The position numbers were made by a program, and so were the translations under genes. Source: a virus. Taken from it: a stretch of 35,368 nucleotides of DNA. The notes beneath the pieces were generated by a model. That model ran no database searches, was not told the origin of the DNA, and was given only the letters and a program-made list of their open reading frames with translations. Where the stretch lies: positions 1-35,368 of the IMG/VR virus record IMGVR_UViG_3300035661_000192; one strand, written 5' to 3'. Positions 15,442-23,306 of this stretch are shown here, piece after piece (the first letter of the stretch is position 1; every line of letters begins with the position of its first letter).

Positions 15442-15928
15442 AGATTTCCTCTTTGATTAATTTCAGGAACTCTGGGTCAATATTTCTTTTCTTGCCTTCT
15501 TCTTCTATTTTTTCAGCCGCTTTCTGCAATTTTTCAGTGATGTGTTTTTCAAGAGATTGGCTCATTTGTGAAAGTTTATGAACTGCTGTTATAAGTTGTT
15601 CTGGTTCTTCGAACTCGAAGCTGTCTATGTCTTTTGCAAATTCTAAGACTTTCTGAGTAAGCATTGCGACAAGAGATGACAGCATAAAAGAAGTTGGCTT
15701 GTTTTGTGTTTGCTGGACTAATACTTCTATTTTGTCCCACCATTCATTATATTCTCTTGCTGCTTGCGAATAGTCTTTATAAGCTCTATGAATAGCACTT
15801 TTAGAGATGTCATACCCTTCAGCTCTCAAGAGACTTTCAATTGATTTAAAATCTTTTTTTTCATTTTCGTATAGATAGACTATCTTCTGAATTATGTCAT
15901 ACAATTGAGCTTTTTTCCTGCGTGCCAT
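15431..15928 (-). CDS. Terminase small subunit-like protein (Mu gp27/DUF3486)
   Basis: A 165-aa protein with a basic start (MARRKKAQL) and an N-terminal HTH-like part (YDIIQKIVYLYENEKKDFKSIESLLRAEGYDISKSAIHRAYKDY), followed by long helices. This matches the DUF3486 layout of Mu gp27, the DNA-recognition partner of the terminase. The order of gp25-, 26-, 27-, 28- and 29-like genes is the Mu order. Confidence 0.8.
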   Translation of the reverse strand: MARRKKAQLYDIIQKIVYLYENEKKDFKSIESLLRAEGYDISKSAIHRAYKDYSQAAREYNEWWDKIEVLVQQTQNKPTSFMLSSLVAMLTQKVLEFAKDIDSFEFEEPEQLITAVHKLSQMSQSLEKHITEKLQKAAEKIEEEGKKRNIDPEFLKLIKEEIYGV

Positions 15929-16218
15929 TAGTCTCTCTCCGGAACAACAATACCATCATCTCTTTTTGTTAAATCTAAGATGTCAATACCGTCCGCTGTA
16001 ATCATATAAAATCTCATTTTTTCTCTTGGTTTATACATATGAGGTCCTTCAATCATTCTTACGTATCCACGGTCAACCAAGTAATGCAATGCGTTAATAA
16101 TATCTTTGTCCTTATAGTATTGATAAAAAACACTTATGATTGCCAATTCATCAATTGGTCTTGGTGAAACTCTATGTAAAAAGTCTAAGATTTCTCCTCT
16201 TAAAGCTTTCATGCTCAT
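15928..16218 (-). CDS. Winged-helix protein (Mu gp26-like position)
   Basis: A 96-aa protein with a winged-helix pattern: LRGEILDFLHRVSPRPIDELAIISVFYQYYKDKDIINALHYLVDRGYVRM, then a wing and FYMITADGIDILDLTKRDDG. Such small HTH proteins lie before the terminase genes in many Mu-like phages. It overlaps both neighbours by one to four bases. It may be a DNA-binding packaging accessory or a regulator. Confidence 0.7.
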   Translation of the reverse strand: MSMKALRGEILDFLHRVSPRPIDELAIISVFYQYYKDKDIINALHYLVDRGYVRMIEGPHMYKPREKMRFYMITADGIDILDLTKRDDGIVVPERD

Positions 16219-16547
16219 TTATCTCTCCTTATTTCTATAAACTTTTCAATGAACCTATCAAGTTTTGCATCAAGCTTTTGTAATTCACCCCGCCAACCGC
16301 TGACATCTCGATAATGTTCTTCTTTAGTGATGAAATCTTTCATCTGATTTTCTATTTCTGCGATTTTGTTGTCAAACTTTGCATCTCTTTCTTCAAGCTT
16401 TGCATCTCTCTCTTTTAGTGCTTTTGTTAAGCTGTCTATTTTTTCTTCTTGTCTTCTAATCAGAAAAAATATAGCTACGATTGTAATAATCGTTGAGATT
16501 TCTGGAGTAATTAATTTCCCTAATCCTATCTCAAGAAAATCCATCAC
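16215..16547 (-). CDS. Membrane-anchored coiled-coil protein (Mu gp25/DUF2730-like)
   Basis: A 110-aa protein with one N-terminal membrane segment (ISTIITIVAIFFLI, about 18-31), then a coiled coil with the repeated ALKERDAKLEERDAKF. This layout matches DUF2730/Mu gp25 proteins, whose role is not established. It overlaps the nuclease gene by four bases. Confidence 0.7.
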   Translation of the reverse strand: MMDFLEIGLGKLITPEISTIITIVAIFFLIRRQEEKIDSLTKALKERDAKLEERDAKFDNKIAEIENQMKDFITKEEHYRDVSGWRGELQKLDAKLDRFIEKFIEIRRDK

Positions 16548-16807
16548 AGAACCTCTAAAAATCTTTGAAGTGGAAGAACAATTAACGGTTCTTGTCTGTC
16601 AGCTTTTATTACAACTGCATCATTGCCTTCAAGCCATTTATAGATAGACAGCTCTTTTCTTGCTTTTACTTGAATGTGTCCGACGAGTTCCACGTGCAAA
16701 TCTGCAGAACCTAAAGAACCTGCAGACCTGACAACTTTTAAGCCTCTTTCTTCAAAGATTTTTTTTATCTCTCTTTCTACTCTGCTACCTTTTCTTTTTG
16801 CGTTCAT
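16544..16807 (-). CDS. Hjc-like Holliday junction resolvase/PD-(D/E)XK nuclease
   Basis: An 87-aa protein starting at the ATG at 16807 (MNAKRKGSRVEREIKKIFEERGLKVVRSAGSLGSADLHV...IQVKAR). It has the archaeal Hjc pattern KGSxxERE (E11), VVRSAGS (S31), AD (D36) and a QVK motif (Q46, K48), where Hjc usually has ExK. A longer TTG-started reading would add 20 residues but runs into the promoter, so I reject it. It would cut branched DNA, perhaps to clear branches before packaging. Confidence 0.8.
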   Translation of the reverse strand: MNAKRKGSRVEREIKKIFEERGLKVVRSAGSLGSADLHVELVGHIQVKARKELSIYKWLEGNDAVVIKADRQEPLIVLPLQRFLEVL

Positions 16808-16838
16808 AATAAGACCTTGAAATTGTGATTGTGATTTT

Positions 16839-16880
16839 ATGATAAAGAGATGGAACTGATTAAACAAGCACAGATTTCAC
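16839..16880 (-). promoter_or_regulatory. Late-type promoter before the packaging operon (copy D)
   Basis: The box GTGAAATCTGTGCTTGTTT runs from 16880 to 16862 on the minus strand, followed after 17 bp by TATCAT (16844-16839) as -10. The ATG of the resolvase gene is about 30 bases further on. It lies between the HTH gene and the packaging genes. Confidence 0.78.
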
Positions 16881-16911
16881 GAATGTGATGAAAAGGTAGG
16901 AAAGTAAGAGT

Positions 16912-17136
16912 TTAGAATCTGCTTCTGATGTTTTGTTTTCTTTCCTCTGATAATTTCTTTGGTGGTATTTCTAACGCTTCATTTAAGATTCTTTCAACTT
17001 CTGACGCCGGAATTCTGACAGCCAATCCATCTTTCAGTTTGATAGCTCTAATAACCCCCTCGTCAATCCAATTGTGAATAGTTCTTTTGCTTAATCTTAA
17101 TTTCTCTGCTACTTCCTTGACTGTTAGAAACTCCAA
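16912..17136 (-). CDS. Excisionase/MerR-like HTH DNA-binding protein
   Basis: A 74-aa protein with TTG start (MEFLTVKEVAEKLRLSKRTIHNWIDEGVIRAIKLKDGLAVRIPASEVERIL). This is the helix-turn-helix of the excisionase/AlpA family, with a winged element. An AAGAGG site precedes the TTG by nine bases. It has its own late-type promoter and is the first gene before the late leftward operon, so it is a candidate late activator or a packaging regulator. The role is inferred. Confidence 0.75.
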   Translation of the reverse strand: MEFLTVKEVAEKLRLSKRTIHNWIDEGVIRAIKLKDGLAVRIPASEVERILNEALEIPPKKLSEERKQNIRSRF

Positions 17137-17168
17137 GATTATAACCTCTTAAGAGATTGGCTTATTCA

Positions 17169-17213
17169 ATATTATAAATCAGAGCTAAGTTAAACAAGCA
17201 CAGATTTCACAGT
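17169..17213 (-). promoter_or_regulatory. Late-type promoter before the HTH gene (copy C)
   Basis: The box runs from 17210 to 17192 on the minus strand, preceded by CACT as in copy A. TAATAT lies at the 17-bp spacing (17174-17169) and TATAAT at a 15-bp spacing (17176-17171). A dispersed palindrome (17216-17229) sits immediately upstream. Confidence 0.75.
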
Positions 17214-17243
17214 GATTGCAATTTTGCAGATTTTTTAAGAGAT

Positions 17244-17273
17244 GATAAAAAAGGCTCCGGGATTGCCCCGGAG
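17244..17273 (-). terminator. Rho-independent terminator of the early operon
   Basis: On the minus strand CTCCGGG and CCCGGAG form a 7-bp GC-rich stem (17273-17255) followed by CCTTTTTTATC. It lies about 40 bases after the clamp gene stop and separates the early leftward operon from the late one. Confidence 0.9.
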
Positions 17274-17311
17274 AGAGTAGGAGGATGGGGGAAAGAAGGG
17301 GGAGAATACCC

Positions 17312-18403
17312 CTAAATTGTCATTGGCATTACTACTGCTAAATATTTTTCTTCTGGATTTTCCGGAATAATAACGGTTTGAGTATCTTTGTTTATAAATT
17401 TTACGACTATCTTTTCATCTTCTACTTTATCTATAGCTTCTAAAATATACTTTCCATTAAATCCAATCTCAAACTCTTGCCCGTTATAATTAGTATCTAT
17501 CTCATCTTCTGCGTAAGCATCTGTAGAAATTCTTGACGCTGTTGATATGGTTAGCTTGTTATTAAACAGTTGTATTCTTATAGGCTTATTTTCGTCTTCT
17601 TCTGCTATAGTAATTCTCTTTATAGAGTTTATTAACTCTTCCTTAGATAAGACTATTTCAATGTTAAAGCTATTTGGGATAACTTGAGTATAGTCTGGGA
17701 AAACGCCTTCAAGTAATCTTGCAGATAAAATGTAATTTGAGCCTTTAAAGAATATACTACTTCCGGAAACTGCCACTTCTACATCTTCAACATCACTTAC
17801 AAGTTTTTTAATCTCATTTAACGCTTTCATAGGGACTATATACTTGCCTTTAAGCTCACTATTGATTTGTATGTTGTACAAAGCAAGCCTATGACCATCG
17901 GTTGCTACAAAATCAAGCTTTCCTTTAATAAATGAAAAACAAACACCATTTAAAGCAAATCTACTTTCATCCTTTGAAACAGCATAAATCGTTTTAGATA
18001 TTCCTTTTAAAAGTTCTTTACCACTTATTGATACTGCTAAATCAGATGGAAAGGCTTCAGGCAATGGAAAATCGTCAGCTTCAAAAGTTGGTAGGTTATA
18101 CTTTGTTTTTCCTGATGTGATTTTTAAAGTTTCTCCATCTGTATAAAGCAAGGCTTCATTTTGAGCTAAAACTTTTGATATATCTGAAATCTTTTTTGAG
18201 TTTACACAAATAGAACCTTCTTCTTCAACATCTGCAGGTATAGTATATGAAGTATACACTTCCAAGTCTGTTCCATAAACTGTTAGTTTTCCATCTTCAG
18301 CTTTTAATAAGAAATTTGTCAAAATAGGAAGTGCTGCTTTCTTTTCCGATATGACTTTCTTAAACGCTTCCTGCAAGTCTTTTTTGTAGGCAAAGAATCT
18401 CAT
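17312..18403 (-). CDS. dnaN: DNA polymerase III sliding clamp (beta subunit)
   Basis: A full-length 363-aa beta clamp with three clamp domains. Recognisable marks are KAALPILTNFLLKAEDGKLTVYGTDLE near the start, FVATDGHRLALY in the second domain, YILSARLLEGVFPDY, and the C-terminal YLAVVMPMTI that forms the partner-binding pocket. It tethers polymerase to DNA. Its ATG overlaps the stop of the ATPase gene (ATGA), so it is truly part of the phage early operon. A beta clamp is unusual cargo for a Mu-type phage and should serve replicative transposition. Confidence 0.95.
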   Translation of the reverse strand: MRFFAYKKDLQEAFKKVISEKKAALPILTNFLLKAEDGKLTVYGTDLEVYTSYTIPADVEEEGSICVNSKKISDISKVLAQNEALLYTDGETLKITSGKTKYNLPTFEADDFPLPEAFPSDLAVSISGKELLKGISKTIYAVSKDESRFALNGVCFSFIKGKLDFVATDGHRLALYNIQINSELKGKYIVPMKALNEIKKLVSDVEDVEVAVSGSSIFFKGSNYILSARLLEGVFPDYTQVIPNSFNIEIVLSKEELINSIKRITIAEEDENKPIRIQLFNNKLTISTASRISTDAYAEDEIDTNYNGQEFEIGFNGKYILEAIDKVEDEKIVVKFINKDTQTVIIPENPEEKYLAVVMPMTI

Positions 18404-19062
18404 TTGTTAATACCTCCTTTTGTTTTTTCTAATCTTAAATCTTTTTTGCTTTCAATCTTTACATACTCACAATAGCTTCTTAATCTTGATAGTAGTGGCT
18501 CTGGAAATTGTTGAAAGCTTTCTTTACTGTTTGTTGTTATAAACAGCGGAATATTCTTGCTCTCAGCATAATAAATAACTTGTGTAATCAAATCAACTTT
18601 TATATCCTTTAGATTTGGCAGTAAATCATCAATCAAGTATGCATCATATTCTTGAAATGTTTCAAACGCTTTTGTGTCAAATAGAACTGTGCTAATATAT
18701 AGTGGGTTGTTTATTTTCCACCAATACAAAAGCTTTGCTATTTTCCAAGTGCAGGCTGTGGACTTCCCCACGCCTGCCATTCCTTCCATTATTACGCTTC
18801 TTTTAATTTCTTTTATTTTTTTAATGCTTTCGGTTTCTTTTACCTGAAAAATTGCAGTTTCTATTAGCTTCTCTGGAAATTTACCGCTTATTAAGATGTC
18901 TTTTATATGTTCTTTCGTTCTTGGCTTTAAATATCTTTTTACATTTGATATTGTGTATTTTTGATATCCATCTGGATAAACCCAAAAACCACTATCATCT
19001 TCTATTATATGAGCGTTTGGAAAATCCTTTTTAATGCTTTCTATACTTTTGTATATTCTCAT
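18400..19062 (-). CDS. DnaC/DnaI-like AAA+ ATPase (putative helicase loader)
   Basis: A 220-aa protein. The ATPase core starts near residue 85 with Walker A EGMAGVGKST (93-102), then Walker B AYLIDDL (141-147), sensor 1 PLFITTNS (172-179) and an arginine motif LLSRLRSYCEYVKI. This order and the TTN sensor are typical of DnaC/IstB-type loaders. The N-terminal 80 residues are unlike known DnaC partners. It lies directly before dnaN, which supports a role in loading a helicase at transposition-made forks. Confidence 0.75.
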   Translation of the reverse strand: MRIYKSIESIKKDFPNAHIIEDDSGFWVYPDGYQKYTISNVKRYLKPRTKEHIKDILISGKFPEKLIETAIFQVKETESIKKIKEIKRSVIMEGMAGVGKSTACTWKIAKLLYWWKINNPLYISTVLFDTKAFETFQEYDAYLIDDLLPNLKDIKVDLITQVIYYAESKNIPLFITTNSKESFQQFPEPLLSRLRSYCEYVKIESKKDLRLEKTKGGINK

Positions 19063-19071
19063 GGCTCACTC

Positions 19072-19572
19072 CTAAAATGGGATATCTTCGTCATCATCTT
19101 CTTTAGCCCAATTCTTGAGATAATAATCCTTTCCTCTCCTGTTTTCTGGACTTGTCCATTCCTTGCTGCCTGATTTGCCTTTTATATTTGGCAGCTGATT
19201 TCTGAAGTTTAGTAGTCCATTCCAATCTTTTCTTGATTTTTTAAAGTTCTCATAGTCTTTCTTTAGTTGTTCTATGCTTTCGTTGTTTCTTTTGTAGATA
19301 TGTATCAACTCTCTTAAGTGTTTCGCTATTATTGCTTTATACTCTGTCGCAAATCTAAACATTTCAGGTGGCTTTTCATCCCATAGCTGTAAATACCAGC
19401 CAATGAGATGTTGAATTTCTCTTCCGTCTTCTTTCCTGCTTTCTTCTTTTTCTATCTCCTCTTTAAGTCTGGTTCTTATCTCAAACAGAATATTAACAGT
19501 ATCTTGAATTTTACCATCAACTAAAGACTTTAATGCTTTTTCTACCTTTTTTAACATCTGTTTGTTATTCAT
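19072..19572 (-). CDS. Helical protein with SSB-like C-terminal tip
   Basis: A 166-aa protein, mostly charged helices (WYLQLWDEKPPEMFRFATEYKAIIAKHLRELIHIY...), then a flexible Gly/Ser/Lys stretch (PNIKGKSGSKEWTSPENRRG) ending in EDDDEDIPF. That last motif is the same kind as the C-terminal tip of bacterial SSB (DDDIPF), which recruits PriA, RecO, RecQ and other partners. No OB fold is seen. It lies between a zinc-finger protein and the DnaC-like ATPase, so it may link host repair or restart proteins to the phage fork. Function is inferred. Confidence 0.65.
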   Translation of the reverse strand: MNNKQMLKKVEKALKSLVDGKIQDTVNILFEIRTRLKEEIEKEESRKEDGREIQHLIGWYLQLWDEKPPEMFRFATEYKAIIAKHLRELIHIYKRNNESIEQLKKDYENFKKSRKDWNGLLNFRNQLPNIKGKSGSKEWTSPENRRGKDYYLKNWAKEDDDEDIPF

Positions 19573-20084
19573 AATACGCCTCCCATCTTTTTCATATGTT
19601 TATACTTACTCTTAATGCTTTCTGGGTGTCTTCCAAGTTTTCTTGAAAGCTCCTGCAAAATTGCAGTAGTTAATCCGTTCCTTGAGATTGCATCTAATAT
19701 TAGTTTTTCCTCTTCTTTAGAGTATCTTCTTTTTACTGCCATTCCTTTTTGTCTTCTTTTTTGTTCTAAATACTTTCTTCTGTATTCTTTTTCGCATTCT
19801 TCACTGCAATATTGGTCTGTATCTTGGACGGGAATAAATCTACTCCCGCATAACTCGCAAGTTCTTTTGATAGTCTCTACATCTTGACCTGGCAATCCAA
19901 AGACTGGTGGGTTATCGCTGTATATTTCCAATATTCCATTTTTAACTTGTGATGTTATAAGGCTTCTGATTTTTTCTTTATAGATATTCTTTAAATAACT
20001 TGGTGCTTTTAACTCTTTTAGCACCATCCAAGGTGTGAAAATTTTCAGTTTTAACATCACTTGCCAGATTTGTCCTTCTGTCAT
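19569..20084 (-). CDS. Zinc-finger and Myb/HTH-like DNA-binding protein
   Basis: A 171-aa protein in three parts. Residues 1-65 look like a winged-helix region (FTPWMVLKELKAPSYLKNIYKEKIRSLITSQVKNGILEIY). Residues 74-110 hold a CELC...CSEEC zinc finger (C76, C79, C93, C97). Residues 118-165 are Myb/SANT-like (RYSKEEEKLILDAI...LSRKLGRHPESIKSKYKHM). It probably binds DNA. It lies in the early operon right after the MuB-like gene, overlapping the next gene by four bases. A dispersed palindrome encodes TAILQ within the Myb-like part. Confidence 0.7.
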   Translation of the reverse strand: MTEGQIWQVMLKLKIFTPWMVLKELKAPSYLKNIYKEKIRSLITSQVKNGILEIYSDNPPVFGLPGQDVETIKRTCELCGSRFIPVQDTDQYCSEECEKEYRRKYLEQKRRQKGMAVKRRYSKEEEKLILDAISRNGLTTAILQELSRKLGRHPESIKSKYKHMKKMGGVL

Positions 20085-20086
20085 GC

Positions 20087-20776
20087 TTACCTCCCTAATG
20101 CTACTGCTATTTTTTCTACGATGTCTTTCTTAGCTGGCTGTTTTGCTTGTCTGCAAGTTTGCAGTATAAAAGCAACATCGATAGTAGTCCAGCCTTTTCT
20201 TTTTGCCATCTCAAACATTTCTTTCGCATCTGCTTCTACTTTTAGCTCTTTTGCCAAGGTGTCTATTGTTTTCTCTGTGATTGGCTGAAGTTCTCTCGTT
20301 ATAACTATTCTTTTATGAATACTATGTGGATGTGTTGCTAATATTTTTGGTATTGTATGGTCTCCCAGAAAGAGATAAGAAAAGTTTAGTTCCAAGTCTT
20401 CAGACAAGTCTTTTAATTCGTTTAAAATGTGATATTTTGAAAGTATTCTTTGACTTTCATCCAGTATGAATGTTGGCTTTAACTTTAAGTAATCTAAGTG
20501 ATATTTAATCATGTTTAAAGTGCCTTCCCAAGTGTGTCTTACTCCAGAACGTAAAGCCAAGCCGATAAGTCTATAAAGTCTTCCTTTAGATATTTCCCCG
20601 TCTGGGACTTTTATATAGAAAACATCGTCAAATCGTTGTATAATTTTCTGTGATGAAAATGTCTTACCAGTCCCCCATGAACCATACAAAATGGCGTGGA
20701 CTGGGCTTTTTTGCTCTTCTCTAATCTTTTTCAATGCTGAGATAGTGTTGATAATTGTTTCTTCTGTATGTATCAT
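20087..20776 (-). CDS. MuB-like AAA+ transposition ATPase
   Basis: A 229-aa protein that should bind target DNA and activate the transposase. Walker A is YGSWGTGKT (31-39) and Walker B TFILDESQ (102-109), followed by LFLGDHTIPKIL and a C-terminal HTH-like stretch. I chose the ATG at 20776; a GGAGG site sits just before it, and a longer TTG start would put that site inside the gene. It follows the transposase gene by one base, the A-B order of Mu. Confidence 0.88.
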   Translation of the reverse strand: MIHTEETIINTISALKKIREEQKSPVHAILYGSWGTGKTFSSQKIIQRFDDVFYIKVPDGEISKGRLYRLIGLALRSGVRHTWEGTLNMIKYHLDYLKLKPTFILDESQRILSKYHILNELKDLSEDLELNFSYLFLGDHTIPKILATHPHSIHKRIVITRELQPITEKTIDTLAKELKVEADAKEMFEMAKRKGWTTIDVAFILQTCRQAKQPAKKDIVEKIAVALGR

Positions 20777-20777
20777 T

Positions 20778-22223
20778 TTAATTACCTCCAAATAATTTTA
20801 AGATGTCAATTTCTTCTTGCTTTGTTTCTTCTTGTTTTACTTCTTCTGTTGATGCTTGTAAAATACTTGTTATGTCCAAAATCTCATCTTTTCTTTCTTC
20901 TTTTAGCTCTTCTTGTCTTATTTTTTCAAGTTCTTCTGTTAATTTAACTTTTCTTCTTCCTAATCTTTTTTCTTTGTTTCTTATTTCTTTTAGTTCTTTT
21001 GTGTCTAAAGTTGGAGTGTTTTTAGACACAAGTTCAGCATATCCAAGCTTTCTTTTCTCTTCTTTGTCCCATACTTCTAATCGTGTCAGATTTTCCAAAT
21101 CACGATAGCAGACTACCTCAGGAGCTTTGCTTTTTCTTCCATATTCTCCAAAACGCTGCTCCTGAGGGTAATAAAATTCATAAACAAGATTTCCAATTGT
21201 TATAGAATTATTCCTAACTGTTCTGATGAATTTTTCTCTGAATGCAAGTCTAATTTCATCAATATCAGCTTGTCTATATGTTTGTCTTATAGCAGAATGC
21301 AGGACTTCAGGAACGACAGGTTCGTTGAAGTGTTCGAACCTGTGTTCCGTTCTATTGTATGTTTCTATGGATACCCTCAGAGCTTCTTCAAAAGATTGAT
21401 GAGTAGTAATATAATATCGAAGCATACCTTTCAAATCACGAAAACTTCTTTCTATAAGCTTTTGGTTCGGTCTTCCGGCAGTGGTGTTGCGATATTTTAT
21501 CCCAAGTTTTTCCAATCCATTTATTATCAAATCTGTCTTAAGTATGGCTTCGTTATCGCAGATAATTTTATCTGGCAAGCCATACTTCTCAAATAAACTC
21601 ATCAGATATAAAGCAATATCAATCGTGCTAAATGCTCTGTTGTAATATTGAACGTTGGTGTCTTCCTTTACTTCTTTATGGAAGACACCTAAGAAGCAAC
21701 CTGACCAACGCTCACGGCAGATAAACACATGGTAGTGTTTTCCACCGTAGCTATAACCAGTAGCATCTATTTCCCATTCTCTTTGATTTCTTGATAGCTT
21801 ACCCTTGCTTACTATATGCTTAGACATTTCTTTTTTGTCCAAGCGTTTTCTTTGTAGTTTTTCGTATGACCCAAATTCTTCTTTTATAAAGCCTTTTATA
21901 AATCGGTACCAACTCGGTTTAGAGTTTATCCCTATCATTTTTAACTCCAATTCAAGCAGTTTATAAATCTGACTAAGAGAAAGGGTTCTTGTTTTCCCTT
22001 TCTCTTTATTGCCCAATAACAACAAGTTTTTTATTCTCTGTTTCAGATCGTCTGGTATTTCTGTTTTTTTCTCTTTCTCTTTTTGTAGCTTTAATTCTGC
22101 GTCCACCCACCTTTTGATTGTGGTGAAGTGGACTTTTTCTTTTAAAATTTGGTGTATTTGTCTTAAAGAATAGCCTTGGAGATAATACTCCAAAGCCATT
22201 TTCTTTAGCTTTCCCCTATCCAT
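20778..22223 (-). CDS. Mu-type DDE transposase (MuA-like)
   Basis: A 481-aa transposase that cuts and joins the phage ends. The N-terminus has two HTH-like segments (about 16-40 and 80-120). The integrase-fold core carries D153 (EWEIDATG), D223 (IICDNEA) and E259 (NQKLIERSFRDLKG). A beta-barrel region (340-400) and a Glu/Lys-rich tail end with TKQEEIDILKLFGGN, probably the contact for the B protein. It is shorter than MuA (about 660 aa), mainly in the DNA-binding N-terminus, so end recognition must differ from Mu. Confidence 0.92.
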   Translation of the reverse strand: MDRGKLKKMALEYYLQGYSLRQIHQILKEKVHFTTIKRWVDAELKLQKEKEKKTEIPDDLKQRIKNLLLLGNKEKGKTRTLSLSQIYKLLELELKMIGINSKPSWYRFIKGFIKEEFGSYEKLQRKRLDKKEMSKHIVSKGKLSRNQREWEIDATGYSYGGKHYHVFICRERWSGCFLGVFHKEVKEDTNVQYYNRAFSTIDIALYLMSLFEKYGLPDKIICDNEAILKTDLIINGLEKLGIKYRNTTAGRPNQKLIERSFRDLKGMLRYYITTHQSFEEALRVSIETYNRTEHRFEHFNEPVVPEVLHSAIRQTYRQADIDEIRLAFREKFIRTVRNNSITIGNLVYEFYYPQEQRFGEYGRKSKAPEVVCYRDLENLTRLEVWDKEEKRKLGYAELVSKNTPTLDTKELKEIRNKEKRLGRRKVKLTEELEKIRQEELKEERKDEILDITSILQASTEEVKQEETKQEEIDILKLFGGN

Positions 22224-22225
22224 AG

Positions 22226-23176
22226 CTAACCTCTTTTAGCAGATTTTGATAGTTCTTTTATCTCCTCTAATGCTTCTTCAAACATTGACAGAGCTTTATC
22301 CCAGCCAATTTTTACAACCATTTTTTCCATATAATAAATCAATTCATTTTTCAACCTTTCATACTCTTCTTTTTCTGTTAGTGGTGGCGGGTCGTTTGGT
22401 GGTCTTCCACCATAAGATTTTTTTCTTTCTTCTTCAAGAAATTTTTGTTGTGTATATTCAGATGCTTGTTTAGATATCTCTGGATTATTTGCAATTTTCA
22501 TAAGCTTTTCGTAAGAGATTTCGTCTTCTTCCTCTTCTATATCATCATAAAAATCTGGTTCTTCTTCTGAGGGGGTTTCGTCGGAATCTGCAATTTTTGC
22601 AGGTTGCGACATTTCTCTTTCCCAATCCGAAATTGTGTTTCGAGCTATTCCCAACTCTCTCGCTACTTCTTCCTGTGTATATCCTTGCTTTCTCATTTCT
22701 AACGCCTTTTCTTTCAATTCTTCTGGCTTTTCTCTTCTTTTTAGTCCATTAGTCCAGTAGTAAATAGTTCTCTCACTTACTCCAAATATTTTTTGAAGTT
22801 CTGGGATTTCTACTCCTTCCATATAAAGGTTCTGGCATAAAATCCTTTTTTCTTCTTTTGTCAGTGGTAATCCGTGCCTATTTTTTGTGATTGCTAAAAC
22901 TTTTGCCTCAAGCATATCCTTTAACTCTACCACTTCAGCTTTTATCGTTGTTCTGCCAAGTTTTTTTGATGCCATAAGGCGATGCATTCCATCAATTAAC
23001 CAATATTCATCGCCTTTTTGCCATACGGTGATTGGTGGAAATTCAGAGCCAAGCTCCATAGCTTCTCTGTATTCTTCTACTTTGTCCTCTACTGTATGGG
23101 TTTCTACTCTTGGAAGTAATCCTTGTATAATTTCAATTTTACTAACTGGGACTTCTTTAATGCCTAATATTTTCAT
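22226..23176 (-). CDS. ParB-like nuclease-fold protein with two HTH motifs
   Basis: A 316-aa protein. The ParB N-terminal domain is clear (VPVSKIEIIQGLLPRVETH, then WLIDGMHRLMASKKLG at 59-74). HTH motifs follow at 122-146 and 160-187. Residues 190-200 (SQPAKIADSDE) are encoded by palindrome Z2, and a long acidic stretch follows. It lies between a small gene and the transposase. It could bind specific palindromes or act as a regulator, but no ParA gene is present. A helical C-terminal region ends at SAKRG. Confidence 0.82.
   Translation of the reverse strand: MKILGIKEVPVSKIEIIQGLLPRVETHTVEDKVEEYREAMELGSEFPPITVWQKGDEYWLIDGMHRLMASKKLGRTTIKAEVVELKDMLEAKVLAITKNRHGLPLTKEEKRILCQNLYMEGVEIPELQKIFGVSERTIYYWTNGLKRREKPEELKEKALEMRKQGYTQEEVARELGIARNTISDWEREMSQPAKIADSDETPSEEEPDFYDDIEEEEDEISYEKLMKIANNPEISKQASEYTQQKFLEEERKKSYGGRPPNDPPPLTEKEEYERLKNELIYYMEKMVVKIGWDKALSMFEEALEEIKELSKSAKRG
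22580..22612. repeat. Palindromic element Z, copy 2, inside the ParB-like gene
   Basis: GTCGG...GCGAC arms around CTGCAATTTTTGCAGG. It is identical over about 40 bases to copy 3 at 25252-25291. It is read in frame as part of the ParB-like protein, in the linker after the second HTH. Confidence 0.85.
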
Positions 23177-23180
23177 GGCT

Positions 23181-23306
23181 TTATACCCCCTTTAAGTATT
23201 TTTCTAAATCCATGACAACATATTCCCCTGTACTTAAGTTTAACGCTACAACCTCAATAACTCTTCCATTTTTATATTGCATGTTTTCAAATATTTGTGC
23301 AATCAT
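23181..23306 (-). CDS. Small protein between RecT and ParB-like genes (41 aa)
   Basis: A 41-aa reading frame (MIAQIFENMQYKNGRVIEVVALNLSTGEYVVMDLEKYLKGV). Its ATG overlaps the RecT stop (ATGA), which favours translational coupling. It looks like two or three beta strands and a short helix. The function is unknown. Confidence 0.6.
   Translation of the reverse strand: MIAQIFENMQYKNGRVIEVVALNLSTGEYVVMDLEKYLKGV

Noticed and set aside
16808-16867. N-terminal extension of the resolvase from a TTG codon
   Set aside because: The extension lies over the promoter -35 and spacer, and the conserved family start is at the ATG at 16807.
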